DNA of 33,142 nt from a bacterium. GTDB lineage: Bacteria; Bacteroidota; Bacteroidia; Bacteroidales; Bacteroidaceae. Position numbers and translations under genes: made by a program. Shown here piece after piece: positions 23,390-32,941 of the stretch; positions within the stretch are counted from its first letter, which is position 1; every line of letters begins with the position of its first letter. The notes beneath the pieces were generated by a model. That model searched no databases, was not told where the DNA came from, and saw only the letters and a list, made by a program, of their open reading frames with translations. The stretch spans positions 1-33,142 of the forward strand of contig SFXD01000013.1 of NCBI GenBank assembly GCA_004559785.1, given 5' to 3'.

Positions 23390-24366
23390 TGCCTGTCGGC
23401 TGCGAATCCCACGAAATGGTGCAGGGCAATGGCAATCTCATGGTCTCGCCCGTCGTCGATGAGCCCGTCTGCCATCATCCTGAACTCGTCCATAGCCCAT
23501 TTGGCATAGTCAAGCCCGCCTTCCTCCTTGGCGAAGGCCACGAGCTGGGCTATGTCTTCGCAGCCAGCCTCTCCGCGCCTTACAGCAAGGGCTTTCTCCC
23601 TCATGGCTTGGTTGTCGGAATGGTTGACGGCATATATTAGCGGAAGGGTCAGCTTGCCCTCTTTCATGTCGTTGCCCGTAGGCTTGCCTACATCCTCCGT
23701 AGTGCCGTAGTCGAAGATGTCGTCGCGTAGTTGGAAACATGTGCCTACCAGTTGTCCGAACTGGCGCATCCGTTCCGCCTCCTCCTCCGTACCTCCTGCG
23801 GCAATCACTCCAAGCTGTGCCGCAACGGCAAACAGGCTGGCAGTCTTGCGTCGTATTATGGAATAGTAGGACACCTCGTCGATGGTGTCGGAGTCTATGT
23901 TGTGCAACTGCAGCAGTTCGCCGTCGGCGAGTGTCTGACCCAGCGAAGCAACGATGTCCACTATCCTGGCATCGCCTGTCAGCGCCGCATGGTGCAAGGC
24001 CCTGCTCAGTATGAAGTCGCCTACCAGTACGGCAGCCTGGTTGCTTACAAGGGCGTTGACGGAGGCCTGCCCCCTGCGTCGGTCGCTCTCGTCCACCACG
24101 TCGTCGTGTACGAGGCTTGCCGTATGCAGCAGCTCCAGCGACAGAGCCACGTTGAAGACCTTCTCGCTAACGTTGCCCATGAGACGTGCTGATAGGAACA
24201 CCAACGACGGTCGCACCAGCTTGCCACTTCTCTTCAAAACATGGTTGAGGGCAGTTTCCAGCAGGGGGTTGTCGTGCTGCAATGTAAGGCGGAACTGCTC
24301 GCGGTAAGTCTCCAATTCGCTTGCTATAGGGCTTTGGATATCCTGTAAATCACTCATCATTTGCAC
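23383..24366 (-). CDS. Long-chain polyprenyl diphosphate synthase
   Basis: 327 residues (324 if it starts at the third Met, 24357). Trans-isoprenyl diphosphate synthase of the octaprenyl/IspB type, making the side chain of menaquinone from isopentenyl diphosphate. First Asp-rich motif LVHDDVVDESDRRRG (about 80-95), second QLRDDIFDYGTTEDVGKP (about 215-232), plus GKLVRPSLVFLSARLMG at the N-terminus. Small residues before the first Asp motif (LLHTASL) agree with a long-chain product. It is divergent from polA. A -7 element at 24384-24377 puts the transcript start only a few bases before the first Met, so MSDLQDIQ is the likelier start. Confidence 0.93.
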   Translation of the reverse strand: MQMMSDLQDIQSPIASELETYREQFRLTLQHDNPLLETALNHVLKRSGKLVRPSLVFLSARLMGNVSEKVFNVALSLELLHTASLVHDDVVDESDRRRGQASVNALVSNQAAVLVGDFILSRALHHAALTGDARIVDIVASLGQTLADGELLQLHNIDSDTIDEVSYYSIIRRKTASLFAVAAQLGVIAAGGTEEEAERMRQFGQLVGTCFQLRDDIFDYGTTEDVGKPTGNDMKEGKLTLPLIYAVNHSDNQAMREKALAVRRGEAGCEDIAQLVAFAKEEGGLDYAKWAMDEFRMMADGLIDDGRDHEIAIALHHFVGFAADRHY

Positions 24367-24376
24367 TTTTGAACTG

Positions 24377-24384
24377 CAAAATTA
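24377..24384 (-). promoter_or_regulatory. Promoter -7 element of the prenyl synthase gene
   Basis: TAATTTTG on the minus strand, exact TAnnTTTG, ends 11 bases before the first possible start codon. The implied leader is 4 to 14 bases. The 80-base divergent gap to polA holds this and a poorer plus-strand candidate (CACTTTTTTG at 24406-24415). Confidence 0.5.
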
Positions 24385-24446
24385 CATAAAAAAGATGACC
24401 ATTTCACTTTTTTTGCATAAATTTACAACAAATTTTGGCTTAAAAC

Positions 24447-27227
24447 ATGCAGAAACTATACTTATTGGACGCATACGCCTTGATATACAGGGCGTATTAC
24501 GCATTTATCAAGAACCCGCGCATCAACTCAAGGGGAGAGAACACGTCTGCCATCCTGGGCTTCGTCAACACGCTGGAGGAAGTAGTACAGAAGGAGCGTC
24601 CCACCCACATCGGAGTGGCTTTCGACCCCCATGGTGGCACGTTCCGCCACGAGGCATATCCGCCATACAAGGCCCAGCGGGAGGAAACCCCGGAGGCAAT
24701 TAGGTTTGCCGTGCCATACATCAAGCAACTCCTGAAGGCATACAACATCCCTGTACTGGAAGTGGAGGGGTACGAGGCGGACGACGTGATAGGTACACTC
24801 GCGCGACAGGCGGATGATATGGGAATCGAGACATACATGATGACCCCTGACAAGGACTACGGCCAGCTCGTCACCGACCGTGTGCGCATCTACCGTCCTG
24901 CCGTGGGAAAGGCTGATGCCGTACTGATGGGGCCTGAGGAGGTTAAGGCTAAGTGGAACCTCTCCCACCCCAGGCAGGTGATAGATATGCTCGGACTCAT
25001 GGGAGATGCCTCGGACAACATCCCCGGATGCCCGGGGGTAGGTGAAAAGACGGCATCCAAGCTGATACAGGAGTTCGGCGACGTAGAGACCCTGCTCGAC
25101 AGTACGGACAAGCTGAAGGGCAGCCTCAGGCAGAAGGTGGAGGAAGGAGCCGACAAGATACGCCTCAGCAAGTGGCTTGCAACCATCAAGACCGACCTGC
25201 CAATCCGGCTCGACTTGAAGGCTCTGGAATGCGTGGAGCCTGACAAGGACGAACTGCAAAGGCTGTTTGCCCAGCTGGAGTTCCATACCTTGATGCGCAA
25301 GAAGGTACAGCCCGCGGTACGGCAGCCAGCTCCGAAGACCAAGGCGAGGAATGCCGATGCCCTGCAGGGAGACTTGTTCGAGGGATTCGCTTCGGACGAC
25401 GAAGGTGCCGAGGTCAACACGCATACGGACGCACCTGCCCCACAGCAGGTTGATGCCGACTACCAGCTGGTGGACACCCACGAGGGGATGGAGGAACTTG
25501 CACGCCTGCTCTTGGGCAAGGACGAGGTGTCCATGGATACTGAGACGACGGACATCTCCCCGATGCGGGCAAGGCTCGTGGGATTGAGCTTCTCCGTCTG
25601 CGAAGGGCAGGCCTGGTATGTGCCAGTGTACAATGACAGCGCTGCATTGGAAATCTTCCGCCCTGTATACGAGAGCGAATCCATACTGAAGGTGGGACAA
25701 AACCTGAAATACGACCTGCAGGTGCTGAAGAACCATAGAATAGACCTCAGGGGAAGGATGTTCGACACTATGATAGCCCACTACCTGCTACATCCCGAGA
25801 TGAGGCACGGCATGGACTACCTGGCCGAGGTCTACCTGAAATATACCACCATACACATCGACCAACTGATAGGTACGGGCAAGTCGCAGAAGTCGATGGC
25901 AGACCTGCCGCCAAGGGATATCTGCAACTATGCCTGCGAGGATGCCGACATAACGCTTAGGCTGAAGCACCTACTTGAACCCGAACTGGCAAAGGAAGGT
26001 TGCGACCGCCTCTTCCGGGACATGGAGATGCCCCTCATGCCCGTATTGGCGCACATGGAGCGCAATGGTGTCTGCCTCGACACGGAAGGGCTCAAGGAGA
26101 CTTCGCTGCACTTCAACTCCGAGATGACGCATCTTGAGAAGGAGATACATTCGCTGGCAGGGATGCAGTTCAACATCTCCTCGCCCAAGCAGGTAGGCGA
26201 GGTGCTGTTCGACCAACTGCACATTTCCTCGAAGACCAAGAAGACCAAGACCGGACAGTACGTAACGGGCGAGGAGGTGCTGGAGAGCCTCAGGGACAAG
26301 CACCCCGTGGTGGGAAAGATCCTCGAGTACAGGGCATACAAGAAGCTGCTCGGCACATACGTAGATGCACTGCCAGGGCTGATAGACCCCGGCACGGGAC
26401 ACATACACACGTCTTTCAACCAAACCGTCACCAGTACGGGGCGGCTTTCGTCCTCTAACCCCAACCTGCAGAACATCCCCGTAAGGGATTCACTTGGCAG
26501 GGAGGTAAGGAAAGCCTTCGTGCCAGAACCCGGCCAGGAGTTCCTCAGTGCCGACTACAGCCAGATTGAACTTCGAATCATGGCACACCTTAGCGGAGAC
26601 GCTAATCTCATCGAGGCATTCCGCTTGGGGCACGACATACATGCCGCCACGGCTGCCAAGATATACAGGAAGGATATTGCCGACGTCACTCCCGACGAGA
26701 GGCGCAAGGCAAAGACCGCCAACTTCGGCATCATCTACGGCATCTCGGCATTTGGCTTGGCAGAGCGTCTGGGCGTGAGCCGCACGGAGGCAAGGCAACT
26801 GATAGACGGGTATTTCGAAACCTATCCGGGGGTCAGGGAATACATGGCCCGCAGCATCGACATGGCAAGGGAGAAGGGATACACGGAGACCATTTTCCAC
26901 CGCAAGTGCCAATTGCCCGACATCAACTCCGGCAATGCCATCGTCAGGGGGTATGCCGAGCGCAACGCCATCAATTCGCCCATACAAGGCTCGGCGGCAG
27001 ACATAATAAAGATTGCCATGATAAACGTCCACAGGAGGATGGAGAAGGAGGGTATGCAGAGCAAGATGATACTGCAGGTGCACGACGAGCTGGACTTCTC
27101 CGTACCAGCCAGCGAAAAGGAGGCGATGCAAAGCCTCGTGATGGAGGAAATGCAGAATGCCGTCGAACTGGACGTACCGCTGATAGCCGACTTTGGGTGG
27201 GGAAGCAACTGGCTTCAGGCTCATTGA
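24447..27227 (+). CDS. polA: DNA polymerase I
   Basis: 926 residues with all three activities visible. The 5' nuclease domain (about 1-290) has LLDAYALIYRAYYAF, VEGYEADDVIGTLA, TPDKDYGQLV and the helix-hairpin-helix GCPGVGEKTASKLI. The 3'-5' exonuclease (about 340-540) keeps its acidic residues: SMDTETT, GQNLKYDLQVL and CEDADITLRL, so proofreading looks intact. The polymerase domain has motif A (SADYSQIELRIMAHLSGD, about 701), motif B (RRKAKTANFGIIYGIS, about 751) and motif C (LQVHDELDF, about 877). It fills gaps in Okazaki-fragment maturation and repair. It is preceded by an 80-base gap to the divergent prenyl synthase gene and followed by a strong ychF promoter. Confidence 0.98.
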   Translation: MQKLYLLDAYALIYRAYYAFIKNPRINSRGENTSAILGFVNTLEEVVQKERPTHIGVAFDPHGGTFRHEAYPPYKAQREETPEAIRFAVPYIKQLLKAYNIPVLEVEGYEADDVIGTLARQADDMGIETYMMTPDKDYGQLVTDRVRIYRPAVGKADAVLMGPEEVKAKWNLSHPRQVIDMLGLMGDASDNIPGCPGVGEKTASKLIQEFGDVETLLDSTDKLKGSLRQKVEEGADKIRLSKWLATIKTDLPIRLDLKALECVEPDKDELQRLFAQLEFHTLMRKKVQPAVRQPAPKTKARNADALQGDLFEGFASDDEGAEVNTHTDAPAPQQVDADYQLVDTHEGMEELARLLLGKDEVSMDTETTDISPMRARLVGLSFSVCEGQAWYVPVYNDSAALEIFRPVYESESILKVGQNLKYDLQVLKNHRIDLRGRMFDTMIAHYLLHPEMRHGMDYLAEVYLKYTTIHIDQLIGTGKSQKSMADLPPRDICNYACEDADITLRLKHLLEPELAKEGCDRLFRDMEMPLMPVLAHMERNGVCLDTEGLKETSLHFNSEMTHLEKEIHSLAGMQFNISSPKQVGEVLFDQLHISSKTKKTKTGQYVTGEEVLESLRDKHPVVGKILEYRAYKKLLGTYVDALPGLIDPGTGHIHTSFNQTVTSTGRLSSSNPNLQNIPVRDSLGREVRKAFVPEPGQEFLSADYSQIELRIMAHLSGDANLIEAFRLGHDIHAATAAKIYRKDIADVTPDERRKAKTANFGIIYGISAFGLAERLGVSRTEARQLIDGYFETYPGVREYMARSIDMAREKGYTETIFHRKCQLPDINSGNAIVRGYAERNAINSPIQGSAADIIKIAMINVHRRMEKEGMQSKMILQVHDELDFSVPASEKEAMQSLVMEEMQNAVELDVPLIADFGWGSNWLQAH

Positions 27228-27249
27228 CGGCAAAGATGATACGGAAATG

Positions 27250-27281
27250 TTTGGCTATGTGAAATAATTGCAATACTTTTG
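27250..27281 (+). promoter_or_regulatory. ychF-lgt promoter
   Basis: TTTG (27250-27253), 20 bases, TACTTTTG (27274-27281): the closest consensus promoter in the window. It lies just after polA and 38 bases before the ychF ATG, and probably drives ychF, lgt and the PAP2 gene. Confidence 0.8.
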
Positions 27282-27318
27282 CACACGAATTCAGATAATA
27301 CAGTATATATATATAAAG

Positions 27319-28416
27319 ATGAAAGCAGGTATAGTAGGACTGCCCAACGTGGGTAAGTCGACACTCTTCAACTGTCTGTCGAGCGCAAAGGCGCAGGCAG
27401 CCAATTTCCCCTTTTGTACCATCGACGCACAACTCGGACAGGTAAGCGTGCCGGACGAGAGACTTACCAAACTGGCAGAACTCGTGCATCCAGGACGCAT
27501 CGTACCAGCCGTGTGCGACATCGTGGACATTGCAGGACTCGTGAAGGGTGCCAGCAAGGGTGAAGGACTGGGCAACCAGTTCCTGGCAAACATACGCGAA
27601 TGCGATGCCATAATACATGTGCTGAGATGCTTCGACAACGGCAACATAGTTCACGTGGACGGCAGCGTCAACCCCGTACGCGACAAGGAGATAATAGACA
27701 TGGAGCTGCAGCTGAAGGACCTGGAGACCCTCGACAACCGCATGAAGCGAGTGGAGAAGGCAGCCAGGGTTGGTGGCGACAAGCAGGCAAGGATAGAACT
27801 GGACGTCATAGAGGCTTACCGCAAGGCCCTGCTCGAAGGTAGGAGTGCGCGTACCGTGACTTTCGACTCCGAGGACGAGGCAGCAGCTGCCAAGGGACTC
27901 TTCCTGCTGACCGCCAAGCCCGTATTGTACGTCTGCAACGTGGACGACGCATCAGCTTCCACAGGCAACGCCTACACCGAGGCTGTCAGCAAGGCCATTG
28001 AGGGCGAGGATGCAGAGATGCTCATCATCAGCGCACAGACAGAGGCCGACATAGCCGAACTGGAGAGCTACGAGGAGAAGCAGATGTTCCTGGAGGACAT
28101 GGGGCTGGAGGAGAGCGGATGCAACCGCCTCATCAAGGCCATCTACCACCTGCTCACACTGCAAACCTTCATCACGGCTGGCGAGATGGAGGTCAAGGCA
28201 TGGACCTTTAGGCGAGGATGGAAGGCTCCGCAATGTGCAGGAGTGATACACACCGATTTCGAGAAGGGATTCATCCGAGCCGAGGTTATCAAGTACGAGG
28301 ATTACATCAAGTACGGCTCGGAGGCTGCCGTGCGCGAGGCTGGCAAGATGGGTGTTGAAGGCAAGGACTATGTGGTGCAGGACGGAGACATCATGCACTT
28401 CCGCTTTAATGTTTAG
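27319..28416 (+). CDS. ychF: Redox-regulated ATPase/GTPase YchF (Obg family)
   Basis: 365 residues from the ATG at 27319, the family's standard length. YchF/OLA1 is a ribosome-associated P-loop NTPase that prefers ATP and takes part in stress response. G1 is GIVGLPNVGKSTLFNCLS, switch region ANFPFCTID, G3 DIAGLVKGASKGEGLGNQFL, and the changed G4 (YVCNVDD) typical of YchF. The C-terminal TGS domain ends with YVVQDGDIMHFRFNV. The frame is open 17 codons upstream, but that part overlaps the promoter. lgt begins six bases after the stop. Confidence 0.97.
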   Translation: MKAGIVGLPNVGKSTLFNCLSSAKAQAANFPFCTIDAQLGQVSVPDERLTKLAELVHPGRIVPAVCDIVDIAGLVKGASKGEGLGNQFLANIRECDAIIHVLRCFDNGNIVHVDGSVNPVRDKEIIDMELQLKDLETLDNRMKRVEKAARVGGDKQARIELDVIEAYRKALLEGRSARTVTFDSEDEAAAAKGLFLLTAKPVLYVCNVDDASASTGNAYTEAVSKAIEGEDAEMLIISAQTEADIAELESYEEKQMFLEDMGLEESGCNRLIKAIYHLLTLQTFITAGEMEVKAWTFRRGWKAPQCAGVIHTDFEKGFIRAEVIKYEDYIKYGSEAAVREAGKMGVEGKDYVVQDGDIMHFRFNV

Positions 28417-28422
28417 CACGCC

Positions 28423-29280
28423 ATGAACATGTTCATTGACTGGGCACCCGACGTGGTTGCCCTCGACCTTGGCTTCTTTGCCATTCGCTGGTACTCGCTA
28501 TGCTGGATACTCGGCTTGATGGGGGTCACCTTTCTGATGCACAGGCTCTACAGGCAGCAGAACCTTACCGACGAGCAGTTCGAGCCTATGTTCATGTACT
28601 GCTTCGTGGGCATACTGGTGGGAGCCAGGCTCGGGCATTGCCTGTTCTACGAGCCATCGTACTACCTGCACCATGTCACGGAAATGCTTCTTCCCATAAA
28701 GGCAATGCCCGACGGCGGATGGCGCTTTACAGGCTACGAGGGGCTTGCCAGCCACGGAGGTACGATAGGACTGATGCTGGCCCTGGTGCTGTATGCCCGC
28801 AGTCAGCGACTGCCCCTACTGCACGTACTGGACAACGTGGGAATCGTCACCCCCATATGCGCCTGCGCCATCAGGCTGGGCAACCTGATGAACTCCGAGA
28901 TCATAGGCAAGGTGTCGGACGTGCCCTGGGCATTCCGCTTCATGCACAGCAGCGAGGCGATGCAGACGCTCGATGCCAGCGGCATGCCCTTGCCACGCCA
29001 TCCGGGTCAGTTGTACGAAGCCATCTGCTATGCCGCCTTCTTCTTCGTGGGATGGTTCATGTACCGCAGGAGGGGTGAACTCGTAGGCAGTGGATTCTTC
29101 TTCGGGCTGTGCCTCTTCCTTATCTTCACGAGCCGCATCTTCATAGAATACACCAAGGAGAACCAAGTCAGCTTCGAGGACGGGATGCTCTTCAACATGG
29201 GGCAGTTGCTGAGCCTGCCCTTCGTGCTGCTCGGTGCCTTCTGCATGTACAGGGCACTTGCTAATGCGAGGCGGAAGTGA
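28423..29280 (+). CDS. lgt: Prolipoprotein diacylglyceryl transferase
   Basis: 285 residues. Lgt moves a diacylglyceryl group from phosphatidylglycerol to the lipobox Cys of prolipoproteins in the inner membrane, the first maturation step for proteins such as the two lipoproteins in this window. About seven membrane helices are seen. Key segments: FAIRWYSLCWILG, GYEGLASHGGTIGLMLAL, the Lgt signature region ACAIRLGNLMNSEIIGKVSD with the essential Arg, RHPGQLYEAI, and SRIFIEYTKENQ. A second in-frame ATG at 28429 is possible as start. It follows ychF by six bases and overlaps the next gene by 17. Confidence 0.97.
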   Translation: MNMFIDWAPDVVALDLGFFAIRWYSLCWILGLMGVTFLMHRLYRQQNLTDEQFEPMFMYCFVGILVGARLGHCLFYEPSYYLHHVTEMLLPIKAMPDGGWRFTGYEGLASHGGTIGLMLALVLYARSQRLPLLHVLDNVGIVTPICACAIRLGNLMNSEIIGKVSDVPWAFRFMHSSEAMQTLDASGMPLPRHPGQLYEAICYAAFFFVGWFMYRRRGELVGSGFFFGLCLFLIFTSRIFIEYTKENQVSFEDGMLFNMGQLLSLPFVLLGAFCMYRALANARRK

Positions 29281-30103
29281 CACATACACCTGTACGTGTG
29301 GAGTCAAGGTAGTTGCCATGCTCCTCGTGTCGCTCCTGTGTTTGCCATCCCTCTCACAGGACACGTTGTCTGTGGCAGGCGTTGGGGCAGACACGTTGGT
29401 CGTGACAGGACTACCAGTGGACACAGTCACCGTCTCAAGGCGCATGGAGAGGCTTTCCCAGGCAAAGAGGGTTATCCTCCCTGCCAGCCTCATCGCGGTA
29501 GGCTCCATTGGGCTTATCCGCAACTCGCCTATCCAGAAGGTGTCGCAGCACGTACACAACAGCATCGGCAATGGCAAGCTAAGGCATACCAGTGTCGACG
29601 ATTATATCCAGTACACCCCATTGGCCCTCAATGTTTGCCTGTCGCTCGGAGGAGTGAAGTCCAAGCATAGTTTCCTCGACCGTTTCTTTGCCGCAGGAGG
29701 AGCCTATGTTTGTACGTTTGCCCTGACCAACGGGTTGAAGTATACCGTACGTGAGAAGCGTCCGGACTCCGGGAGGCGCAACTCCTTCCCCTCAGGACAT
29801 ACCGCCATGGTCTTCACCGGGGCGGAGATAGTGCGCACGGAGTTTGGTCCATGGTGCGGATTGGCGGCATACAGCGTGGCATGCACGGTAGGAGTGCTGC
29901 GCGTAACCAACGACCGTCACTGGTGCCACGACGTATTGGCTGGTGCGGGCATTGGCATTCTCAGTGCCAGGATAGGATATTGGATGCTGCCCGTATGGAA
30001 GCGGGTGTTCCCCTTCAAGGACAAAGGCAGGGGCATGTCGTGCCTACCTGTCTACAATCCCTACGACAATTCCTTGGCAGTAAGTTGCAACATACTTTTG
30101 TAG
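29264..30103 (+). CDS. PAP2-superfamily phosphatase
   Basis: 279 residues from the ATG at 29264; a later ATG at 29318 gives a shorter signal-like start, and a GTG at 29234 a longer one. A hydrophobic N-terminal segment (VVAMLLVSLLCLPSLSQ) looks like a signal peptide. The acid-phosphatase/PAP2 signature is complete: KYTVREKRPDS (KxxxxxxRP), SFPSGHTAMVF (PSGH) and RVTNDRHWCHDVLAG (SRxxxxxHxxxD form, with the catalytic His). Such enzymes remove phosphate from lipid or lipid-carrier phosphates such as phosphatidic acid, lipid A or undecaprenyl diphosphate at the outer face of the membrane. The substrate is not decided. It overlaps lgt by 17 bases. Confidence 0.88.
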   Translation: MRGGSDTYTCTCGVKVVAMLLVSLLCLPSLSQDTLSVAGVGADTLVVTGLPVDTVTVSRRMERLSQAKRVILPASLIAVGSIGLIRNSPIQKVSQHVHNSIGNGKLRHTSVDDYIQYTPLALNVCLSLGGVKSKHSFLDRFFAAGGAYVCTFALTNGLKYTVREKRPDSGRRNSFPSGHTAMVFTGAEIVRTEFGPWCGLAAYSVACTVGVLRVTNDRHWCHDVLAGAGIGILSARIGYWMLPVWKRVFPFKDKGRGMSCLPVYNPYDNSLAVSCNILL

Positions 30104-30292
30104 GAAGAGTGGTAACGCAGCAGACATCTTTTTTGCATGAAGGAGCGATGCGGACTTCGTGAGGATGTTGGAGGAGGGAAAGGACTCTGATTCGCAAGAA
30201 ATGACATTATATAATAAGGTATTCAAGAGTCTCGCAAATGTCTGTCATTTGATAATAATGAATAATAATTTATAGGTCACTACCATAAGTAT
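30104..30292. other. Intergenic region before the glycoside hydrolase gene
   Basis: No gene is seen. The region becomes strongly AT-rich near 30200-30292. A TTTG at 30248 and a TAATTTAT at 30266 are present, but only 14 bases apart, too close for a standard promoter. Confidence 0.6.
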
Positions 30293-32668
30293 ATGAAGGA
30301 AATGGCACTTATTCTCCTGCTGGCTATACAGGCCATGGCGTTGCAGGCACAGGGTACGACCATGAGCACCACCATGGGCGGAGGTCTGGAAACAAATGGC
30401 TTGGAACTCGCGGTATGCGCCTATTCCGCAGGATGGCGGGAGCTGTCCGTCCGCAGGGACTGGGGCGAATCCAAGCAGGAGCCAAGAAGCTTCCAGCTCA
30501 TGTCCGACGGCAAGGCTTGCTTCGAGGGGACATGCCGATACGACCAGTGCGGAGACTCAGTACGGGGAGAAATCAAACTGACATGCACCAGGGACATCAC
30601 CATGCAGAGCCTTTCCCTGGCAATGAACGTCCCATTGGGCAAAAACCGTGGAAGGCAATGGCGCACGGATGGCTTGCCGCACGAGATACCCACGGGAAGG
30701 TCAGAGAGCGGAAACTTGCAAAAGTGCCAAGTACCTATGCTGGACGGAGAAATGCTGACAATAGACTTTGCCACCCCCATCCACTACCTGGAGCAAGACC
30801 TAAGCCGATGGAGCGACACATGGTCGGTACGGCTGGGAGACGACCAGGCCCCTCGTACGTTTACCCGTGGTGAGCAGGTCACCTATGGCTTCGTGCTCTC
30901 CGCCCATGGTGGAGTCAAGGTAGAGAACGTCTATAAGGAGATACACCTACGGCCTGGGGCGCAATGGGTGAGGCTCGGCAATGACAAGGACATTGTGCCA
31001 GGCAGTGCCCTCGACTTCTCACGGCTCGGCATGCAGCATGCCCCTGCAGGGAAGTATGGATGGCTGAAGGCAAGGGGAGGGACGTTTGAGTTCGAGAAGA
31101 GACCAGGCAAGCCCTGCCGATTCTATGGCGTAAACCTGTGCTTCACCGCCAACTATCCTACGCACGACGTGGCGGACATGCTTACCGACCGCCTGGTACG
31201 CCTGGGGTACAATAGCATTCGCATCCACCACCACGACGACATCTGGGGTAAAGGCGACCCCGAGATGCGCGACCGCCTGGATTACCTGTTGGCAAAGGCC
31301 ATGGAGAAGGGACTGTACGTGACCACGGACATGTATGTGTCCCGGCGCGTCACATGGCGCGAACTGGGAGTAGGACGGGAAGGCGAGGTAGGCATGGACC
31401 TCTTCAAGTCGCTGGTGGGGTGCTTCGAACCTGCGTTCCAAAACTGGTGCGCCTTTGCCATGGAGTTCCTCGGACACAGGAATCCTTATACGGGACGCAT
31501 GTACAAGGACGAACCCGGGATGCCCCTGCTTTCCCTGATCAACGAGGGAGAACTCTTCATGGGTTTCGACTCCAAGCAGGGCGACTCCATCATACGGCAA
31601 TCTTACATGGATTTCGTCGGCAAGGACGAACCATTGACGTATGGGACTCCAGGCTTCCATGCCTTTGCCGACGAACTGGAACGCCGCATAGCCACCCGTT
31701 GCTCGGCCTACCTACGCAAGATAGGATGTAAGGCACTGCTTACCAACGACAACAACGGGTCGCAACATGGTGAAGGCGAAGGTGCGACACCGCTTTACGA
31801 CTATGTCGACAACCATTTCTATATCGACCATCCCGTATTCCTCGACAAGAGCTGGCGACTGCCCTCCCGTTGCAACAACGACAACCCCGTATGCTATGGC
31901 GGCCCGGAGTTGCTCCGCAAGGACTATGCCAAGGGCTTCTCCAAGCCATATACCATCACGGAGTGGAACTTCTCCGGTCCCGGCAGGTTCCGTGGATTGG
32001 GAGGCATGCTGACAGGAGCCAAGGCCGCCATACAGGAATGGGACGGATTATGGAGGTTTGCATACTCGCACAGTAGCGACGACCTCCTCGACAATCCAGA
32101 CTCACATCCCGGGTATTTCGACGTGGCAACCGACCCTCTCTCGCAAGCCTCCGACCGAGCGTCCGTTTGCCTCTTCCTGCGAGGGGATGCCAGCGAGGAG
32201 GACGACCTGCAACTGGACCGGGACAATGGCGTGCTAAAGCTCAGCACCCAGCGCATGTGCGGGATATACGCCTCGCAGGGCAAGCACACGGCGGGCATAC
32301 TGACGGCAGAGATAAGCGGGGCTGCAGCTACGGTATGCCTCTGTTCGCTCGACGGAAAGGAATTGTCAAAATCCCGTCACATGCTCCTTACCCACATCAC
32401 GGACGTCCAGGGAGACGGCACCGTGTATGCCGATAGCAAACGGAAGATTCTGCTTCGATGGGGACGTGGGGCATTGCTGGAACGAGGCTCGGCACATGTC
32501 ACCATCGCCATCCCCGGGAAAAAGGCATGCAAGGTGTACGAGACCGACACCAGTGGACGTAGGGTCGAGAGCCTGCCATGCCAGCACGACCGGCAAGGAC
32601 TCTCCTTTACCGTATCTACCGCCAACGACCGGAATGAAGGCCGGATATATTACGAGATTTGCAGATAA
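30293..32668 (+). CDS. Secreted clan GH-A glycoside hydrolase-like protein
   Basis: 791 residues. Signal peptide (MALILLLAIQAMALQAQ region), an N-terminal beta-rich domain (about 25-265), a TIM-barrel catalytic domain (about 265-630) and a beta-rich C-terminal domain to 791. The barrel opens with FYGVNLCFTANYPT and RLGYNSIRIHHHDD. The clan GH-A acid/base is the Glu of SLINEGELF (Asn417-Glu418) and the nucleophile is Glu557 of YTITEWNFSGPG. This Asn-Glu plus late Glu pair is the clan rule (families 5, 2, 42, 164 and others). I cannot name the family or substrate; a beta-linked plant or host glycan is likely. It stands alone, without SusC/SusD partners in the window. Confidence 0.82.
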   Translation: MKEMALILLLAIQAMALQAQGTTMSTTMGGGLETNGLELAVCAYSAGWRELSVRRDWGESKQEPRSFQLMSDGKACFEGTCRYDQCGDSVRGEIKLTCTRDITMQSLSLAMNVPLGKNRGRQWRTDGLPHEIPTGRSESGNLQKCQVPMLDGEMLTIDFATPIHYLEQDLSRWSDTWSVRLGDDQAPRTFTRGEQVTYGFVLSAHGGVKVENVYKEIHLRPGAQWVRLGNDKDIVPGSALDFSRLGMQHAPAGKYGWLKARGGTFEFEKRPGKPCRFYGVNLCFTANYPTHDVADMLTDRLVRLGYNSIRIHHHDDIWGKGDPEMRDRLDYLLAKAMEKGLYVTTDMYVSRRVTWRELGVGREGEVGMDLFKSLVGCFEPAFQNWCAFAMEFLGHRNPYTGRMYKDEPGMPLLSLINEGELFMGFDSKQGDSIIRQSYMDFVGKDEPLTYGTPGFHAFADELERRIATRCSAYLRKIGCKALLTNDNNGSQHGEGEGATPLYDYVDNHFYIDHPVFLDKSWRLPSRCNNDNPVCYGGPELLRKDYAKGFSKPYTITEWNFSGPGRFRGLGGMLTGAKAAIQEWDGLWRFAYSHSSDDLLDNPDSHPGYFDVATDPLSQASDRASVCLFLRGDASEEDDLQLDRDNGVLKLSTQRMCGIYASQGKHTAGILTAEISGAAATVCLCSLDGKELSKSRHMLLTHITDVQGDGTVYADSKRKILLRWGRGALLERGSAHVTIAIPGKKACKVYETDTSGRRVESLPCQHDRQGLSFTVSTANDRNEGRIYYEICR

Positions 32669-32940
32669 GGGGAGCCAATCACAATCTCAGGACTTCCGCA
32701 GGTGTCAAAACGGAAGCAAACCGCTAATGTAGGACAGGATTTCGGCTTGGCATGTCGATATCTGAATACAGAAAGAGCGACAAGCTTTTTTGAGCGTTTT
32801 CGTCAAGCCAAAAGAGCAAAGCGAGTCTACTTGTACTGATACTTTCCTATTCCAAGCTTCCTCTTACTATCCTTGAAGAACAACCTCCAAAGACCAACGC
32901 ATGACAAGCTTTGGATATACAAGCCTTTCCATATTATTAC
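32669..32940. other. Gene-poor stretch after the hydrolase
   Basis: I see no convincing gene. A short minus-strand frame at 32827-33078 includes the tandem repeats and has no family similarity. Around 32770-32825 lies AAAGAGCGACAAGC...AAAAGAGCAAAGCGAG, which looks like an intergenic repeat family of Prevotella-type genomes; this is an impression only. Confidence 0.45.
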
Positions 32941-32941
32941 A

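Noticed and set aside
30248..30273. Promoter for the glycoside hydrolase gene
   Set aside because: TTTG and TAATTTAT are 14 bases apart, too close for the Bacteroidota consensus.
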